DNA of 64,000 nt, taken from NCBI GenBank assembly GCA_900544295.1, contig UQUO01000002.1:62001-126000 (forward strand). The letters run 5' to 3'. Both the position numbers and the translations under genes were made by a program. Position 1 is the stretch's first letter. Every line of letters starts with the position of its first letter. This DNA comes from an uncultured Eubacteriales bacterium. Its GTDB lineage: Bacteria; Bacillota; Clostridia; Oscillospirales; Oscillospiraceae. The notes beneath the pieces are model-generated. The model had not been told where the DNA came from, did not search any database, and was given only the letters and a program-made list of their open reading frames with translations. This document shows, piece after piece, positions 33,358-42,986 of the stretch.

Positions 33358-35841
33358 TTATGTCAGGCTCTGTATCACGATGTATACGGTCAGGTCCGCG
33401 CTGGGGACCGTCGTGCAGCTGAAGGTCAGCTGTCCCGCCGCCTGCCCGGTGCAGAGCACGCCCGCCTCGTAGTACGCGGACTGGGACGCCAGCGCCGGCA
33501 CCGGAGTGATGAGCTGGGCCGTCTCGTCCGCAAGCACGCCCGTGACGCTCACCGTCTGGGCGTTGCTGTTCCATGCCGACGCCTGGAGCGTAACAGAGAC
33601 GCTGTGCGGCTGCCCGCTCGCCCCTGTCGGCCCCGTGGGGCCGGTGGGCCCGGTAGGCCCGGTCGGGCCTGCAACGGTGGAATCGGCGCCGGCGGGTCCC
33701 TGCGGGCCCGTGGGGCCCGTGGGGCCGGTAGGGCCCTGGCGGCCCGTCGGTCCGGTGGGCCCAGTCGGGCCGGTTGCCCCGGCCGCGCCGCCCGCACCCT
33801 GCGGCCCAGTGGGGCCCGTCGGGCCTGTAGCACCCGTCGCACCTGTTGCGCCCGTGGCGCCTGTGCTGCCCGCCGCACCCGCAGGTCCCGTCGGGCCGGT
33901 CGGGCCGGTCGGGCCTGCAGCCCCCGCGCTGCCTGTGGCCCCCGTGTCACCCTTTGCCCCCGTGGGGCCTGTGGGCCCAGTAGGACCGGTCGCGCCCGTC
34001 GCGCCGATATCGCCTTTGGCTCCATCGCTGCCGTTAGCTCCTGCGGGGCCTGTCGGGCCTGTGGGACCCTGTATGCCCTGCGGCCCGGTGGGGCCGGTCG
34101 CTCCCGTCGCGCCGGGAGAGCCGTCCGAGCCAGCCGCGCCGGTAGGGCCTGTCGGCCCCGTCGGGCCAATCGGCCCGGCAACCGTGCTGTCTTCGCCCTT
34201 CGGGCCGGTGGGCCCGGTCGGCCCGGTAGCGCCGGTCAGTCCGGCGGGGCCTTGCGTACCCTGTATGCCCTGTGTGCCCTGCGCCCCCTGCGGGCCAGTA
34301 GGGCCTTGTGCGCCCTGCGGGCCCGTGGGGCCGGTCGGGCCGGTCGCACCCGTGGCGCCTGTGGATCCGGTGGGCCCCGTTGGCCCGGTCGCTCCCGTGG
34401 CTCCTGTGGGACCGGTGGGGCCGGTTGCTCCCGTGTCTCCCTTCGCGCCCGTCGGCCCGGTGGGGCCGGGCACGGTAGACGGCGCTCCGGCGGGGCCGGT
34501 CGGGCCGGTAGGCCCGGCGGGGCCCTGAATTGTTCCGTTATTAACCCACGAGCTTCCGCCCCAGATGTATATATCATAGGGCTCGGACGCGCCCACGCCG
34601 TAGGCGTCGCCAATATTGGGCGATGGCACCGCGCTCTGAAGCTCAGAGAGCGAGGCGTAGTAGCCCATGATGGTGAAGCCATTGCCCTGGGGCCCAGTAG
34701 CTCCTATGGCGCCCGTCGGGCCAGTCGGCCCCGTAGCACCCATGGCGCCGGTGGGCCCTGTCGGCCCTTGTATTCCGGTGCTGCCCGTGGGCCCGGTCGG
34801 CCCCGTGGGGCCAACTGCACCCTGCGGGCCCGTGGGGCCGGTGTCACCGGTTGCGCCAGTGTCGCCCTTAGCTCCCGTAGGGCCGGTAGGCCCGGTTTCG
34901 CCCTGCGGGCCGATAGCGCCCTGCACACCCTGAGGCCCCTGAGTGCCCTGTGGGCCTGTTGGTCCCGGCACCGTGCTTGCTTCGCCCTTCGGGCCGGTGG
35001 GTCCGGTCGGCCCGGTAGCGCCGGTCAGTCCGGCGGGGCCTTGCGCACCCTGTATGCCCTGCGCTCCGGTCGGGCCTGTCGGGCCAGTCTCCCCCTGCGG
35101 CCCCTGTACGCCCTGTGCGCCTGTGGGGCCAGTTGCGCCGGTCGTACCCGTGGCCCCCTGCGGGCCGGTTGGCCCTGTGGGCCCGGTCGGCCCGGCAGCG
35201 CCCTGGAGTCCCTGCGCGCCCTGGGGGCCGGTCGGCCCGGGGACGGTGGATGCCTGGCCCTGGGGGCCGGTCGGCCCGGTAGGCCCCGTTGGGCCCTCGG
35301 GGCCCGGCACCTCGGAGGCCGGGCCTGTCGGTCCGGTCGGGCCGATGGCGCCGGTCGGGCCGGTAGGCCCGGCTATAGTTGAAGCCTGTCCCTCGGGTCC
35401 CTGCGGGCCGACGGGGCCTTGTATGCCCTGGGCTCCGGCGGGTCCGGTCGGGCCGGCAGGTCCGGTGTTGCCCTGGGGGCCGGTGGGCCCGGCCTCGCCC
35501 GTCGGCCCAATCGGGCCGGTTAGCATGCCGTAGCTATGCCATTCGGGCGTCCCATCCACCACGAGCCAGGTGTAGAGCTCATACGGCGGCTCAGTGCCAA
35601 CATAGTAGCTATCTCCGATCTTGGGGGCCGGCACCGCCTGCTCCAGCTCCTCGAGGCTGTCGTACTGCCCGAGGACTTCAATGCCCGTGCCCGCCGGCCC
35701 GGTGGGGCCCACGAGGGACGCCAGCCACTCCTCGGGCGTGCCCTGGAAGCCGTGCGCCACGGCCACGCCGTAGGCGTCGATGTAGTAACCGCGCCAAGGG
35801 TGCGGCCAGGGGCACGGCGGGTAATAGGGTGTATAGCTCAT
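33358..35841 (-). CDS. Collagen-like tail fibre protein
   Basis: 827 residues. A short N-terminal head ([22 protein letters not shown]) is followed by more than 550 residues of Gly-X-Y triplets, mainly GPTGPTG, GPQG, GATG and GAKGDTG, in two long blocks. The blocks are interrupted by a repeated insert of about 40 residues ([25 protein letters not shown] and the similar [25 protein letters not shown]). The C-terminal 100 residues ([20 protein letters not shown]) form a beta-rich trimerising tip. The protein should be a long triple-helical fibre used for adsorption. The many Thr residues in the Y position are potential glycosylation sites for the nearby glycosyltransferase. Repetitive DNA here may vary in copy number. 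Confidence 0.88.
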   Translation of the reverse strand: MSYTPYYPPCPWPHPWRGYYIDAYGVAVAHGFQGTPEEWLASLVGPTGPAGTGIEVLGQYDSLEELEQAVPAPKIGDSYYVGTEPPYELYTWLVVDGTPEWHSYGMLTGPIGPTGEAGPTGPQGNTGPAGPTGPAGAQGIQGPVGPQGPEGQASTIAGPTGPTGAIGPTGPTGPASEVPGPEGPTGPTGPTGPQGQASTVPGPTGPQGAQGLQGAAGPTGPTGPTGPQGATGTTGATGPTGAQGVQGPQGETGPTGPTGAQGIQGAQGPAGLTGATGPTGPTGPKGEASTVPGPTGPQGTQGPQGVQGAIGPQGETGPTGPTGAKGDTGATGDTGPTGPQGAVGPTGPTGPTGSTGIQGPTGPTGAMGATGPTGPTGAIGATGPQGNGFTIMGYYASLSELQSAVPSPNIGDAYGVGASEPYDIYIWGGSSWVNNGTIQGPAGPTGPTGPAGAPSTVPGPTGPTGAKGDTGATGPTGPTGATGATGPTGPTGSTGATGATGPTGPTGPQGAQGPTGPQGAQGTQGIQGTQGPAGLTGATGPTGPTGPKGEDSTVAGPIGPTGPTGPTGAAGSDGSPGATGATGPTGPQGIQGPTGPTGPAGANGSDGAKGDIGATGATGPTGPTGPTGAKGDTGATGSAGAAGPTGPTGPTGPAGAAGSTGATGATGATGATGPTGPTGPQGAGGAAGATGPTGPTGPTGRQGPTGPTGPTGPQGPAGADSTVAGPTGPTGPTGPTGPTGASGQPHSVSVTLQASAWNSNAQTVSVTGVLADETAQLITPVPALASQSAYYEAGVLCTGQAAGQLTFSCTTVPSADLTVYIVIQSLT

Positions 35842-36200
35842 ATAAGTCCCTCCTCATAGGCCTCGGACGGATTGTAATTCATGGCATACCAGCGCATGAA
35901 CTCATTGAAAAACGTGTTGAACACCTGCGAGGTGTTTTGGTATTTCTCATACTCGCCGTTGGCGTAGTCAATGCGCGCCTCGAGGTACGCGGGATAGAGC
36001 TTGTCATGAGGAGGGCGGACGAGCATGGTCGTGTCGGCGTCCTGCGCGTAGGTGTATGTGATCACCGCCTCCACGCGCAGGAGCAGCACCTGCGTCTGCA
36101 CCATGCCCTCGACCTCATTGAGCCAGCGCGTCAGCGTATCGTTGTCGAAGGCGTTGGGCTTTACCGCGCAGGCGTATGTAATTGCCTCCTGTACTGTCAT
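35838..36200 (-). CDS. Head-tail connector/adaptor protein
   Basis: 120 helical residues ([21 protein letters not shown], then long helices rich in Tyr/Glu). Size, helical content and position right after the major capsid gene fit a gp4/gp6-type head completion protein that extends the portal ring. It overlaps the collagen-like gene start by 4 bases. Confidence 0.6.
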   Translation of the reverse strand: MTVQEAITYACAVKPNAFDNDTLTRWLNEVEGMVQTQVLLLRVEAVITYTYAQDADTTMLVRPPHDKLYPAYLEARIDYANGEYEKYQNTSQVFNTFFNEFMRWYAMNYNPSEAYEEGLI

Positions 36201-36216
36201 CTCGCCCTCCTGTCCA

Positions 36217-37227
36217 TCAGGCGCTCACGAGCTGTGTGCCGCCGCTCACGCCGCCGACGGCCGCGAAGCGCCAGTCGGCGAAGCCGCCCGTGAAGCGGGC
36301 GTAGCCCTTCCACACGTTGGCATCGTTGCTCGCCAGCTCGCTCCGCACCTCAAGGTTCACACGGTTGAGCCACTCGGCGCCGCCGCGGGCTATGTTGTAC
36401 CCGGAATCGAGCAGCACCCAAGCCGTCGTATCGCCGCCCAGCCACTCGTTGAGGTAGGGCCAAACGATGACGTTCCAGCGGCCGAAGAGGAAGTTGAATG
36501 CGTTGTTGGAGGTGTTCGGGTCCTTGTCCGCGCCAATGGCCGCGAACACCGCCTTTTTGAGCTTGTAGTTGTTGGGGATGAGGATGGTGTCGGGATGCAC
36601 GTCGAGCACCTCGCCCGTGTCGCCCTTGAAGTCCTGCATGGCGCTCTCCATGGCCGCCAGCGCGTCCTCGGAAAACTCGTCCGCGAACTGGTTGGACTGC
36701 AGGAACTTCGCGTCCAGGATGCTCGGGTGGCTCTTGGAAAAGAGGCAAAGCTCGTCCGAGCCGGTCGTGGGGAACGATTTCCCGCGGAAGGTCATCGCGG
36801 TGTTGCCAAGCATGGCGTTGGCGTAGAGCGCAGCGCCGAAGCGCTCGCGCGTGCGGTAGTAGCCGGCCGTAAACGCCTCGGGCTGCCGCCTGAGGTCCAT
36901 GACGGTCGCGTCGTCGATGATCTCGCGGGAGAGGCTGAAGCTGTCCTTCCAAGTCATGTTGATAAGGACTTTCTTGTAGCCCTCCTGCATGTAGTCCACG
37001 GGGTACTCGCCGTTTTCGCCCACGGGCTGGAAGCCCTGCATGGCCGTCATGGAGCTTATGGTCTCGCCAAAGTGGCGGCTGTCGTTGATATCAAACAGGT
37101 GTTTGAGCATGCTCATCTGTTCAAACGCCTCGCCGCGCTTTTCGATGAACATGCGGATGGGGGCCTGGCATTTGCCGAATACGGAATCGTTAACGCCCGA
37201 GCCCTCGGTGAAGCTGATACCAGCCAT
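36217..37227 (-). CDS. Major capsid protein
   Basis: 336 residues. Position after scaffold and decoration genes, length, and text such as YKKVLINMTWKDSFSLSREI, RERFGAALYANAML, the spine helix FADEFSEDALAAMESAMQDF and DTILIPNNYKLKKAVFAAI fit an HK97-fold major head protein like those of several Gram-positive phages. ALASNDANVWKGYARFTGGFADWR closes the C-terminus. It assembles the icosahedral shell on the scaffold protein. Confidence 0.85.
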   Translation of the reverse strand: MAGISFTEGSGVNDSVFGKCQAPIRMFIEKRGEAFEQMSMLKHLFDINDSRHFGETISSMTAMQGFQPVGENGEYPVDYMQEGYKKVLINMTWKDSFSLSREIIDDATVMDLRRQPEAFTAGYYRTRERFGAALYANAMLGNTAMTFRGKSFPTTGSDELCLFSKSHPSILDAKFLQSNQFADEFSEDALAAMESAMQDFKGDTGEVLDVHPDTILIPNNYKLKKAVFAAIGADKDPNTSNNAFNFLFGRWNVIVWPYLNEWLGGDTTAWVLLDSGYNIARGGAEWLNRVNLEVRSELASNDANVWKGYARFTGGFADWRFAAVGGVSGGTQLVSA

Positions 37228-37254
37228 AAAAAATCACTTCCTTTCTTGTGTTTA

Positions 37255-37659
37255 TCAGGCCGGGAACCTGACGTAAACGGTATCGCCCACGGCGGTGCCG
37301 TCCATAGAAACTACCTCGGCCACGCCGCTCGTGGTAGTGGCCGTTACCTGCATGCCGTCGGCGCTGAGCGTCACAAGGTCGCCCGCGTTCACCGCGCTTG
37401 CAGCGGCGCTCCAGGTCGTGGCGAAGAGCATGCCCTCGAGCACGCGGAACACGGGGATGATGGTGCCCGCCTTCAGCGCGCTCTCGGCGGCCGTGGCGCA
37501 TATGTACTGCGGCCGCGTGGTCGCGCCGCAGGCGGCCAGTTTGCCGTCGGTCATGACGAGCGCCATGCCTATCTGAGGCGTGATCGCGCCCGCGGGCAGA
37601 TACTCCAGCCCGGGGATGATGCCGCCGTTGTTCTGGGATATGAGAAAAGCCATTTTCAT
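37255..37659 (-). CDS. Head decoration protein
   Basis: 134 residues, beta-rich, with PLEYLPAGAITPQIGMAL-like and VNAGDLVTLSADGMQVTATT strands. Small beta-tulip proteins encoded between scaffold and major capsid genes usually decorate the capsid surface. The ATG shares a base with the scaffold TAA, implying coupled translation. Confidence 0.65.
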   Translation of the reverse strand: MKMAFLISQNNGGIIPGLEYLPAGAITPQIGMALVMTDGKLAACGATTRPQYICATAAESALKAGTIIPVFRVLEGMLFATTWSAAASAVNAGDLVTLSADGMQVTATTTSGVAEVVSMDGTAVGDTVYVRFPA

Positions 37660-38579
37660 TACACTCCTTTCGAGATGTTTTTGAGATATCTTGCGTAGTC
37701 CGCCCTGATCTCGGCCTCAGTCGCCTTGGGGTTTATGGCGCGGTAATATTCCAGCACCTCAGCAGATATAGCGGGAACGTCGCCGCCCTTCCCCCGGGAT
37801 TTTGTGGCCTCCAGATGGGCCTTGCTCTGGGCCGCATTTATGGCGGCCTGTTTCGTCGCCGCAGCCGCCCGCTCCGAGAGCCGCTCCATGTTGGCCAGCC
37901 TGTAGGCCTCCACGAGGCTGAGGCGGTTCTGCTTCACGAATCGGTAGAACTCCGCGTAGTTCGGCATCTTCGCGAGGTCCTCGACCGTGTTGATCGCAGG
38001 GTCGAGCTCGTGTATCTGCCTCAGCTGCTCGTTCATCGCCGCGGCCGCGGCCTGCCGTTTCGCCTCCCTCGCCTCTTCGAGCTGGGCCTTGATCTCAGGC
38101 TGCTCAGCCGCGAGTTTTACAAACTCTTCCTCGGACATCCCGGACTTTTTCAGCAGCTTGGCCCGCCTGTCCTCGTCCAGTTTCGCGCGGTAAGCGTCGT
38201 AGTCGGCCTTGTTCTTGATGGGCTCCTTGGTGTAGGGGTTCATGAGACCCAGCGCCGCGATGCTCTCGTCCAGCTGCTTCGCAGCGCGGGCCCGTATCTC
38301 GCGCGCTATCTGCTCGCGGGTCTGTGGATCTATCCCCGCGCCGGCGTTTCCCGCGCCTTTTTCCTCGGGCGTCTGTCCGCCCGGCTCTTCGCCTCCGGGC
38401 TCTTCGCCGCCGGGCGGCGCCGTCTCCGGGCCGTCTCCCGCCGTCGGCTGCTGTTCGCTCGGGGTGTTGGCCGCGCTGGCGGCGTCTTCGGGCTCACGTT
38501 CGCCCTGAGGCCCTTCCGGCCCGGGGTCTCCGGTCGGCTCCCCGCTTGTGTCTACGCCGAATATTTTGTCGTAGTCCAT
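37659..38579 (-). CDS. Capsid scaffolding protein
   Basis: 306 residues: an acidic, Pro/Gly/Glu-rich disordered N-terminal 85 residues, then long charged helices (ARAAKQLDESIAAL, EEEFVKLAAEQPEIKAQLEEAREAKRQAAAAAM) and a basic C-terminus (LKNISKGV). This composition and the position between portal and capsid genes are typical of scaffolding proteins, which guide shell assembly and leave before packaging. No protease signature is evident. Confidence 0.78.
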   Translation of the reverse strand: MDYDKIFGVDTSGEPTGDPGPEGPQGEREPEDAASAANTPSEQQPTAGDGPETAPPGGEEPGGEEPGGQTPEEKGAGNAGAGIDPQTREQIAREIRARAAKQLDESIAALGLMNPYTKEPIKNKADYDAYRAKLDEDRRAKLLKKSGMSEEEFVKLAAEQPEIKAQLEEAREAKRQAAAAAMNEQLRQIHELDPAINTVEDLAKMPNYAEFYRFVKQNRLSLVEAYRLANMERLSERAAAATKQAAINAAQSKAHLEATKSRGKGGDVPAISAEVLEYYRAINPKATEAEIRADYARYLKNISKGV

Positions 38580-38593
38580 TTTTACCTATCCTT

Positions 38594-38782
38594 TCACTTT
38601 CTGCCGTTGCCGGTGCGGAGATCGTTGCCGCGCTTTACTATCTCCTTGCCGCGCTTGCCGTTGGGGTCAATGGGCGCCTCGACGCGCTGAGCGCCGTCGT
38701 TGCTGATCCGGCCGATGTAGCCGCGGCCGTTGCGACTGCCGTAGTCGCGGCCCCTGTTCCTGCTGTTATCGGGCATAGCCAT
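38594..38782 (-). CDS. Small basic phage protein
   Basis: 62 residues, rich in Arg, Gly and Asn (RNRGRDYGSRNGRGYIG), with a strong AAAGGAGG site upstream. It lies between portal and scaffold genes. Its charge suggests nucleic acid binding or a role in head assembly; no family recognised. Confidence 0.6.
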   Translation of the reverse strand: MAMPDNSRNRGRDYGSRNGRGYIGRISNDGAQRVEAPIDPNGKRGKEIVKRGNDLRTGNGRK

Positions 38783-38842
38783 TTATGTCCCTCCTTTCGA
38801 TGTGTTGTGGCGGATGATAACGCTCTCTCCTGCGCATAGGTA

Positions 38843-40963
38843 TCACATAGCGCCACCGCCCGTCTGTGCGTTGCCGAGCGCAGCCGCCTCCACCTGGCCG
38901 GCGAGTTCCGCCGCCTGCCGGGCGGCCGCCTGGCGCGCCTGCATCTGTATCTGAACGGCCTGCAGCTGTTCCTGCCGGCGCTGCTCCTGCTCAAGATAGC
39001 CGAGCGTTTCGCCGGCCCCCGGATAGTGCAGGAGGTTCATTTTTCTCCAGAACAGGATAAGGGTGCTCAGGCTTTGCGGGTTGCCGAAGGCCCCGGTCTG
39101 CAGGTTCATCCGCGTCTCCTGCCACATCGCCTCCCGGTTTGAGGCCAGCGGCGCGGAGGTATCGCAGGTGAAGAGGAAGGCATCGTTCCAGTACCACTCC
39201 CCGCTCGCGTCCTGCTGGAGGAAATCGAAGCGGTCGAAGGTCTTGTACTCGGCATTGCCCCGCTCGTCCATCGTTCGCACAGCGCGAGGCTCGTCCGCAT
39301 AGGCCAGCTTGAACTTGAACATGAGCTCGAACAGCGCAGCATACGCCGCGTCGCGCATCACCCGTTTGGACTCAAGCCGCCCCGCAGTCTGCGCCGCGGC
39401 GAACTCCTTGGCCGTGCCGCTCGTCGCCGTCGTGTCCCGCCGCCCCTGGAACGAATCGGTTATGCCAATGATCTGCCGGGCCTCCTCGTATATGTGGTCG
39501 AGGTATTCGCGGTCCTGGCTCACATCGCCCTCGAGGTTATATACGCCTATCATGTTCGCGTCCGCGGGGTTTGCCGGGCGGTAGACGCGCATATCATTCT
39601 CGTCTATGCCCACACATGCATCCGCGGGCAGCGTGACAAAGGAGCCGCTCGAGATGAGCTTGTCGATGATCTTTTTTTCGAGCCTGTTTGTAGTGTTCTG
39701 CTGATCCGTGATCTTGTCGATATCGCTGTCGCCGAGGAACTGGCCGTATACGCTCACGTTTTTCTGGAGCACAACAGGATAGCGCCGGGGCTTGTAATAC
39801 GGCACGCGGAAAGGCACGAGCCTCACAGCCGGCACAGGCAGGCCCGTGATCTCATCTATCTCGCCGGTGAGATAGACCTCCTCGTGTGCGCCCGGTATGC
39901 GATGCCCGAGGCTCGTCGTGATGGGCGCCCAGATCTCCTCGAACTCCTCCTCGCTGTACACCCAATCCGTCGAGCCGCAGTAGGGGCAGCGCCGAGCCTC
40001 GTGCCCGTCCGGCTCTTCCTCCGGCTCTTCCTCGCCCTCGGGCCAGAGCTCGCCGTCTATCCAGCGCATAGCCCCGCTCCAGCCCTCGTCGTCCGGCGGG
40101 AGCCCCGGGCGGCCCGAAACCCCCTCGGCCTGTTCCTCGTCCGGCTCTTCCTCCTCTTCCTCGAGCGCGTGCTGCTTATCATCGCCGTCGTCGGCCATGG
40201 GCTCGAGCTGGCCGCATAAGGCGCAGCGCCGCAGCCGCCTCGCCTGGTAGTCCTCGAGGTCCTCGAGCTCAACATCCCCGCACCAGCTGTACATGCCTAT
40301 CCCGCCGGCGTCGTTCCGGTAGTAGGCGATATACTGCGTCACCATGTCCTCGGCCGTGCCGCCGTCGCCGCCCTTGATATCCGGCTCCGCCTCGCCCTCG
40401 AAGGAAACGTCCTTCCCGTACCGCCGGTATATGTATTCCCGGGTCTGCGGCATCTTGAGGATGATGTAATCCATGTCCTCGATGCCGCTGTACACGCCGT
40501 CCTGCGGCACCATCTGCCGCGGGTGGATGGGCACGACGTTCAGCTCGCCGATCGTGGTGTGCGTGCGCGCCGTGTTGTCCCACTCCACAAGATAAGCCCC
40601 GCCGCCCTGGATGGGGACTATCCGCTCCATGAGGTCGTTGATCTCAGCAAAGGGCAGGCGGTCCATCTCATTGCGCAGCATGTCCTCGATTATCTTGGCA
40701 AGCGGCTCGTCCTTCTCGTGGACCGCCGTTACCTTCGGCGAAGGGATGTTGCTGTCCACCTGGGCCTCTATGAGCTCGCTGCATATGTTCCGCACGTGCG
40801 GCGTTTTTGCGTTGCTCGGCCGGTATTTGTTCACCAGGGGGAAGATGTACCTGGATCCCTGATACAGCCGCTCGCGCTCATCCATGCGCGCATACCAGTT
40901 TTCGTATTGCGAATCGTTCCGGGCAAGCCTGTCCTGCCACAGGTGCAGCCTGTCTCTGTTCAT
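38843..40963 (-). CDS. Portal protein (long, P22-like) with a Cys-rich acidic insertion
   Basis: 706 residues. The N-terminus (LHLWQDRLARNDSQYENWYARMDERERLYQGS), HVRNICSELIEAQVDSNIPSP and the FQGRRDTTATSGTAKEFAAAQTAGRLESKR stem helix fit a portal ring protein; the length is near the P22 portal (725). Residues about 240-345 form an unusual insertion containing CALC and CPYC pairs, which could form one zinc ribbon, separated by Glu-rich loops. A Gln/Ala-rich C-terminal helix (RRQEQLQAVQIQMQARQAAARQ) resembles the barrel of long portals. It forms the DNA-packaging and tail-attachment vertex. Confidence 0.88.
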   Translation of the reverse strand: MNRDRLHLWQDRLARNDSQYENWYARMDERERLYQGSRYIFPLVNKYRPSNAKTPHVRNICSELIEAQVDSNIPSPKVTAVHEKDEPLAKIIEDMLRNEMDRLPFAEINDLMERIVPIQGGGAYLVEWDNTARTHTTIGELNVVPIHPRQMVPQDGVYSGIEDMDYIILKMPQTREYIYRRYGKDVSFEGEAEPDIKGGDGGTAEDMVTQYIAYYRNDAGGIGMYSWCGDVELEDLEDYQARRLRRCALCGQLEPMADDGDDKQHALEEEEEEPDEEQAEGVSGRPGLPPDDEGWSGAMRWIDGELWPEGEEEPEEEPDGHEARRCPYCGSTDWVYSEEEFEEIWAPITTSLGHRIPGAHEEVYLTGEIDEITGLPVPAVRLVPFRVPYYKPRRYPVVLQKNVSVYGQFLGDSDIDKITDQQNTTNRLEKKIIDKLISSGSFVTLPADACVGIDENDMRVYRPANPADANMIGVYNLEGDVSQDREYLDHIYEEARQIIGITDSFQGRRDTTATSGTAKEFAAAQTAGRLESKRVMRDAAYAALFELMFKFKLAYADEPRAVRTMDERGNAEYKTFDRFDFLQQDASGEWYWNDAFLFTCDTSAPLASNREAMWQETRMNLQTGAFGNPQSLSTLILFWRKMNLLHYPGAGETLGYLEQEQRRQEQLQAVQIQMQARQAAARQAAELAGQVEAAALGNAQTGGGAM

Positions 40964-40972
40964 GTCTCCTCC

Positions 40973-42364
40973 TTATCTGCCGGGCGGCCCCCAGCGCTGC
41001 TCCAGGAAGCGCTTCCCCGCGGGGGACGCGCGCCGGTAATCCTCCAGCATGTCCCTGGTCCATTGCATCCGGGCCGGCGCCTCCTGTATGTGCGCCGCGC
41101 GGACCCAATATACGCAGAAGCCGCGTATAGCGTCGGCCGCGTGCGTGAGCTCGTGAGGCTCCTGCGCCACATCGTTTACCCGCTTATCGTCGTAGCGCAG
41201 CTGAGGCAGCGTGCGGATGAGGTTGGTGCAGAGGGGGAATATGCGCAGCTTTGCCACGCGCTGGCCCCGCTCATCCTCGAACACATGAAGCCGCTCGTGC
41301 ATCGCCATCCAGCCGTCCAGCCTGTCGTTGCTCGTTTTGGTGAGCGCGATGCCGTGCTCGGCAAATATGTCCGCCACGCTCCGCCCGGTCTCCTGCCGCG
41401 CAGCCCACAGGTCGGGCGGCGCGAGATAGGCCGTGATCTTGTCCTCGCCCACCATGTCAAGCACGGCCTGGGCCGCCTCGCTCACTATGAGTCCCTTTGC
41501 GCCCTCACCAAGGTCCCGTCCCTGATATACCTCGCGTACGGCGTAAGCCATGTCGTGCTCGTCCACGACGATGAGATAGGCCGCCAGCATGTCGAGGCCG
41601 TAGTCGATGGTCACATAGCGCCGCCACCACGCCGGCGGCTCGAAGGGAGCCACGACATGCACGTCCCGGTCCCACTCACTGAAATACTGGCCTGCGAACA
41701 CGTCCCAGGAGCCATTGAGCCAGGCCTCGCGCAGCTCATAGGGCAGGGATTCAAGCATGTGGATATACTCGGGGTCCCGCTCCATGAGCACGGGATTGTC
41801 TGTAACCTTTGCCTGGATGAATTCGTAGTCGTCCGCCCGCTCGTCGCCTCGATACTGTCGGTCAACAAAGAGCCGTTTCACCCAGGCATGGCCAACTCCG
41901 CCGGGGTTGCAGGTGAGGTACATGCGCTTTGGGAATCCGCTCACGCCGCGCAAACATCCCTTGAAGGTTTGGAACTGGTACTCCGTAAGCTGTGTCGCCT
42001 CGTCGATGAAGATGATATCGTACTCCTGCCCCTGATACCTGAGCACGTCCCGCTCCGCGGAGCAGTAGCCGAACCAGATGTTCGAGCCGTTCGGGAATAT
42101 AAATCGCTTCTGCTTGTCGTTCCAGTGCGCGAGGCCCGAGAGCTCCAGCTGCATCGGGAGAATGTGATTTTGCAGCAGCTCGGGATGTGTCCGGCGGACG
42201 ATGAGGATGTTTATGCCGGGATACCGGTGCGCCAGCACGTCGGCCTTTTCGCGCACCGCCCAGGTCTTGCCGCCGCCGCGCGCACCGCCGTAAGCGATGA
42301 AGCGCCGGCGGGCCTTGAAAAAGAGTTTCTGCCGCTCATTGAGCTCGAGCACCCTATTCGGCAT
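40973..42364 (-). CDS. terL: Terminase large subunit
   Basis: 463 residues. The ATPase domain has Walker A GGARGGGKTWA near residue 30 and Walker B DIIFIDEA near 115, with the coupling segment YLTCNPGGVGHAWVK. The nuclease domain has the acidic residues YVTIDYGLD and a C-terminal HAADAIRGFCVYW. It cleaves concatemers and pumps DNA into the head. It overlaps the small subunit gene by 11 bases. Confidence 0.95.
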   Translation of the reverse strand: MPNRVLELNERQKLFFKARRRFIAYGGARGGGKTWAVREKADVLAHRYPGINILIVRRTHPELLQNHILPMQLELSGLAHWNDKQKRFIFPNGSNIWFGYCSAERDVLRYQGQEYDIIFIDEATQLTEYQFQTFKGCLRGVSGFPKRMYLTCNPGGVGHAWVKRLFVDRQYRGDERADDYEFIQAKVTDNPVLMERDPEYIHMLESLPYELREAWLNGSWDVFAGQYFSEWDRDVHVVAPFEPPAWWRRYVTIDYGLDMLAAYLIVVDEHDMAYAVREVYQGRDLGEGAKGLIVSEAAQAVLDMVGEDKITAYLAPPDLWAARQETGRSVADIFAEHGIALTKTSNDRLDGWMAMHERLHVFEDERGQRVAKLRIFPLCTNLIRTLPQLRYDDKRVNDVAQEPHELTHAADAIRGFCVYWVRAAHIQEAPARMQWTRDMLEDYRRASPAGKRFLEQRWGPPGR

Positions 42365-42860
42365 AGCCGGCGGCCTCCTCGTCAGTCGCCCCGCGGAAGA
42401 TTATTTGCATCTCGTTCGCGCCCGGGAGCACGGCCTCGACCCTGTTCCGCCAACGCTCCGGCTCTCTGTTCGTGAGCCAGAATATCTGGGCCTTAACATT
42501 CGGCGGCACATAGATCTCCTCGTCCGCGTAAACGAGCCGTTCGCTCTCCACGCGCCGCCCCCGGCTGTCGAAGCTCGTGGTTTTGAGCTTCATCGGCTTT
42601 TTCAGCACCCGGACACCGCCGAGCGCTGTCTCGAGCAGGCTCCGCTCAACGCTTTCATTGTTCGCGCGCGCATCCGCGCCCGTGCGTGCGCGCGTCACCG
42701 CCTCCGACATCTCCGGGTGCTTTTTGAGCCACTCGTAGAAGGTCGAGGAGCTGATGCCCATCTCCTTCGCCATCTCGGCGTCGGTCAGCCGCGGCGCCAT
42801 CTCGGCGAGCCGTTCCAGCCCCTGTTCTGTCAGCCATTCCGCATATTTGGCCCGCGCCAC
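42354..42860 (-). CDS. terS: Terminase small subunit
   Basis: About 168 residues from GTG at 42860, which has GGGAGG 8 bases upstream; an earlier GTG at 42869 lies too close to that site. A helix-turn-helix (LTDAEMAKEMGISSSTFYEWLKKHPEM) fills residues 25-60, followed by the oligomerisation helices and a C-terminal segment with VKAQIFWLTNREPERWR. It recognises the packaging site. The gene starts the late operon. A TTGACG box upstream at about 42932 has no good -10 partner, so late transcription may need an activator. Confidence 0.88.
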   Translation of the reverse strand: MARAKYAEWLTEQGLERLAEMAPRLTDAEMAKEMGISSSTFYEWLKKHPEMSEAVTRARTGADARANNESVERSLLETALGGVRVLKKPMKLKTTSFDSRGRRVESERLVYADEEIYVPPNVKAQIFWLTNREPERWRNRVEAVLPGANEMQIIFRGATDEEAAGYAE

Positions 42861-42958
42861 GACCAACACCTCCCTGCGCGCGTACTATCTCTCAATCTGC
42901 AATCTATCAGCCTTACCCCCTCTGTTACCGTCAACTTTCACTTTCAGGCATAAAAAAA

Positions 42959-42986
42959 AGAGCCCTCCCCAGCAGGGGAGCGCTCT
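42959..42986 (-). terminator. Terminator between early and late genes
   Basis: On the minus strand a GC-rich stem (AGAGCGCTCCCC with GGGGAGGGCTCT, one mismatch) closes a 4-base loop and is followed by eight T. It overlaps the stop codon of the 89-residue gene and separates early from late transcription. Confidence 0.8.

Noticed and set aside
33319..35382. Long plus-strand open frames (687 and 340 codons) opposite the collagen-like gene
   Set aside because: They are mirror frames of the GC-rich Gly-Pro-Thr repeat, with no ribosome-binding site, and the minus frame has a proper head and tip domain.
33308..36200. Diversity-generating retroelement acting on the fibre genes
   Set aside because: No reverse transcriptase gene or template-repeat pair is visible anywhere in the prophage.
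42880..42940. Late-operon promoter with TTGACG
   Set aside because: No acceptable -10 box occurs at 16-18 bases, so it is not listed as a promoter.
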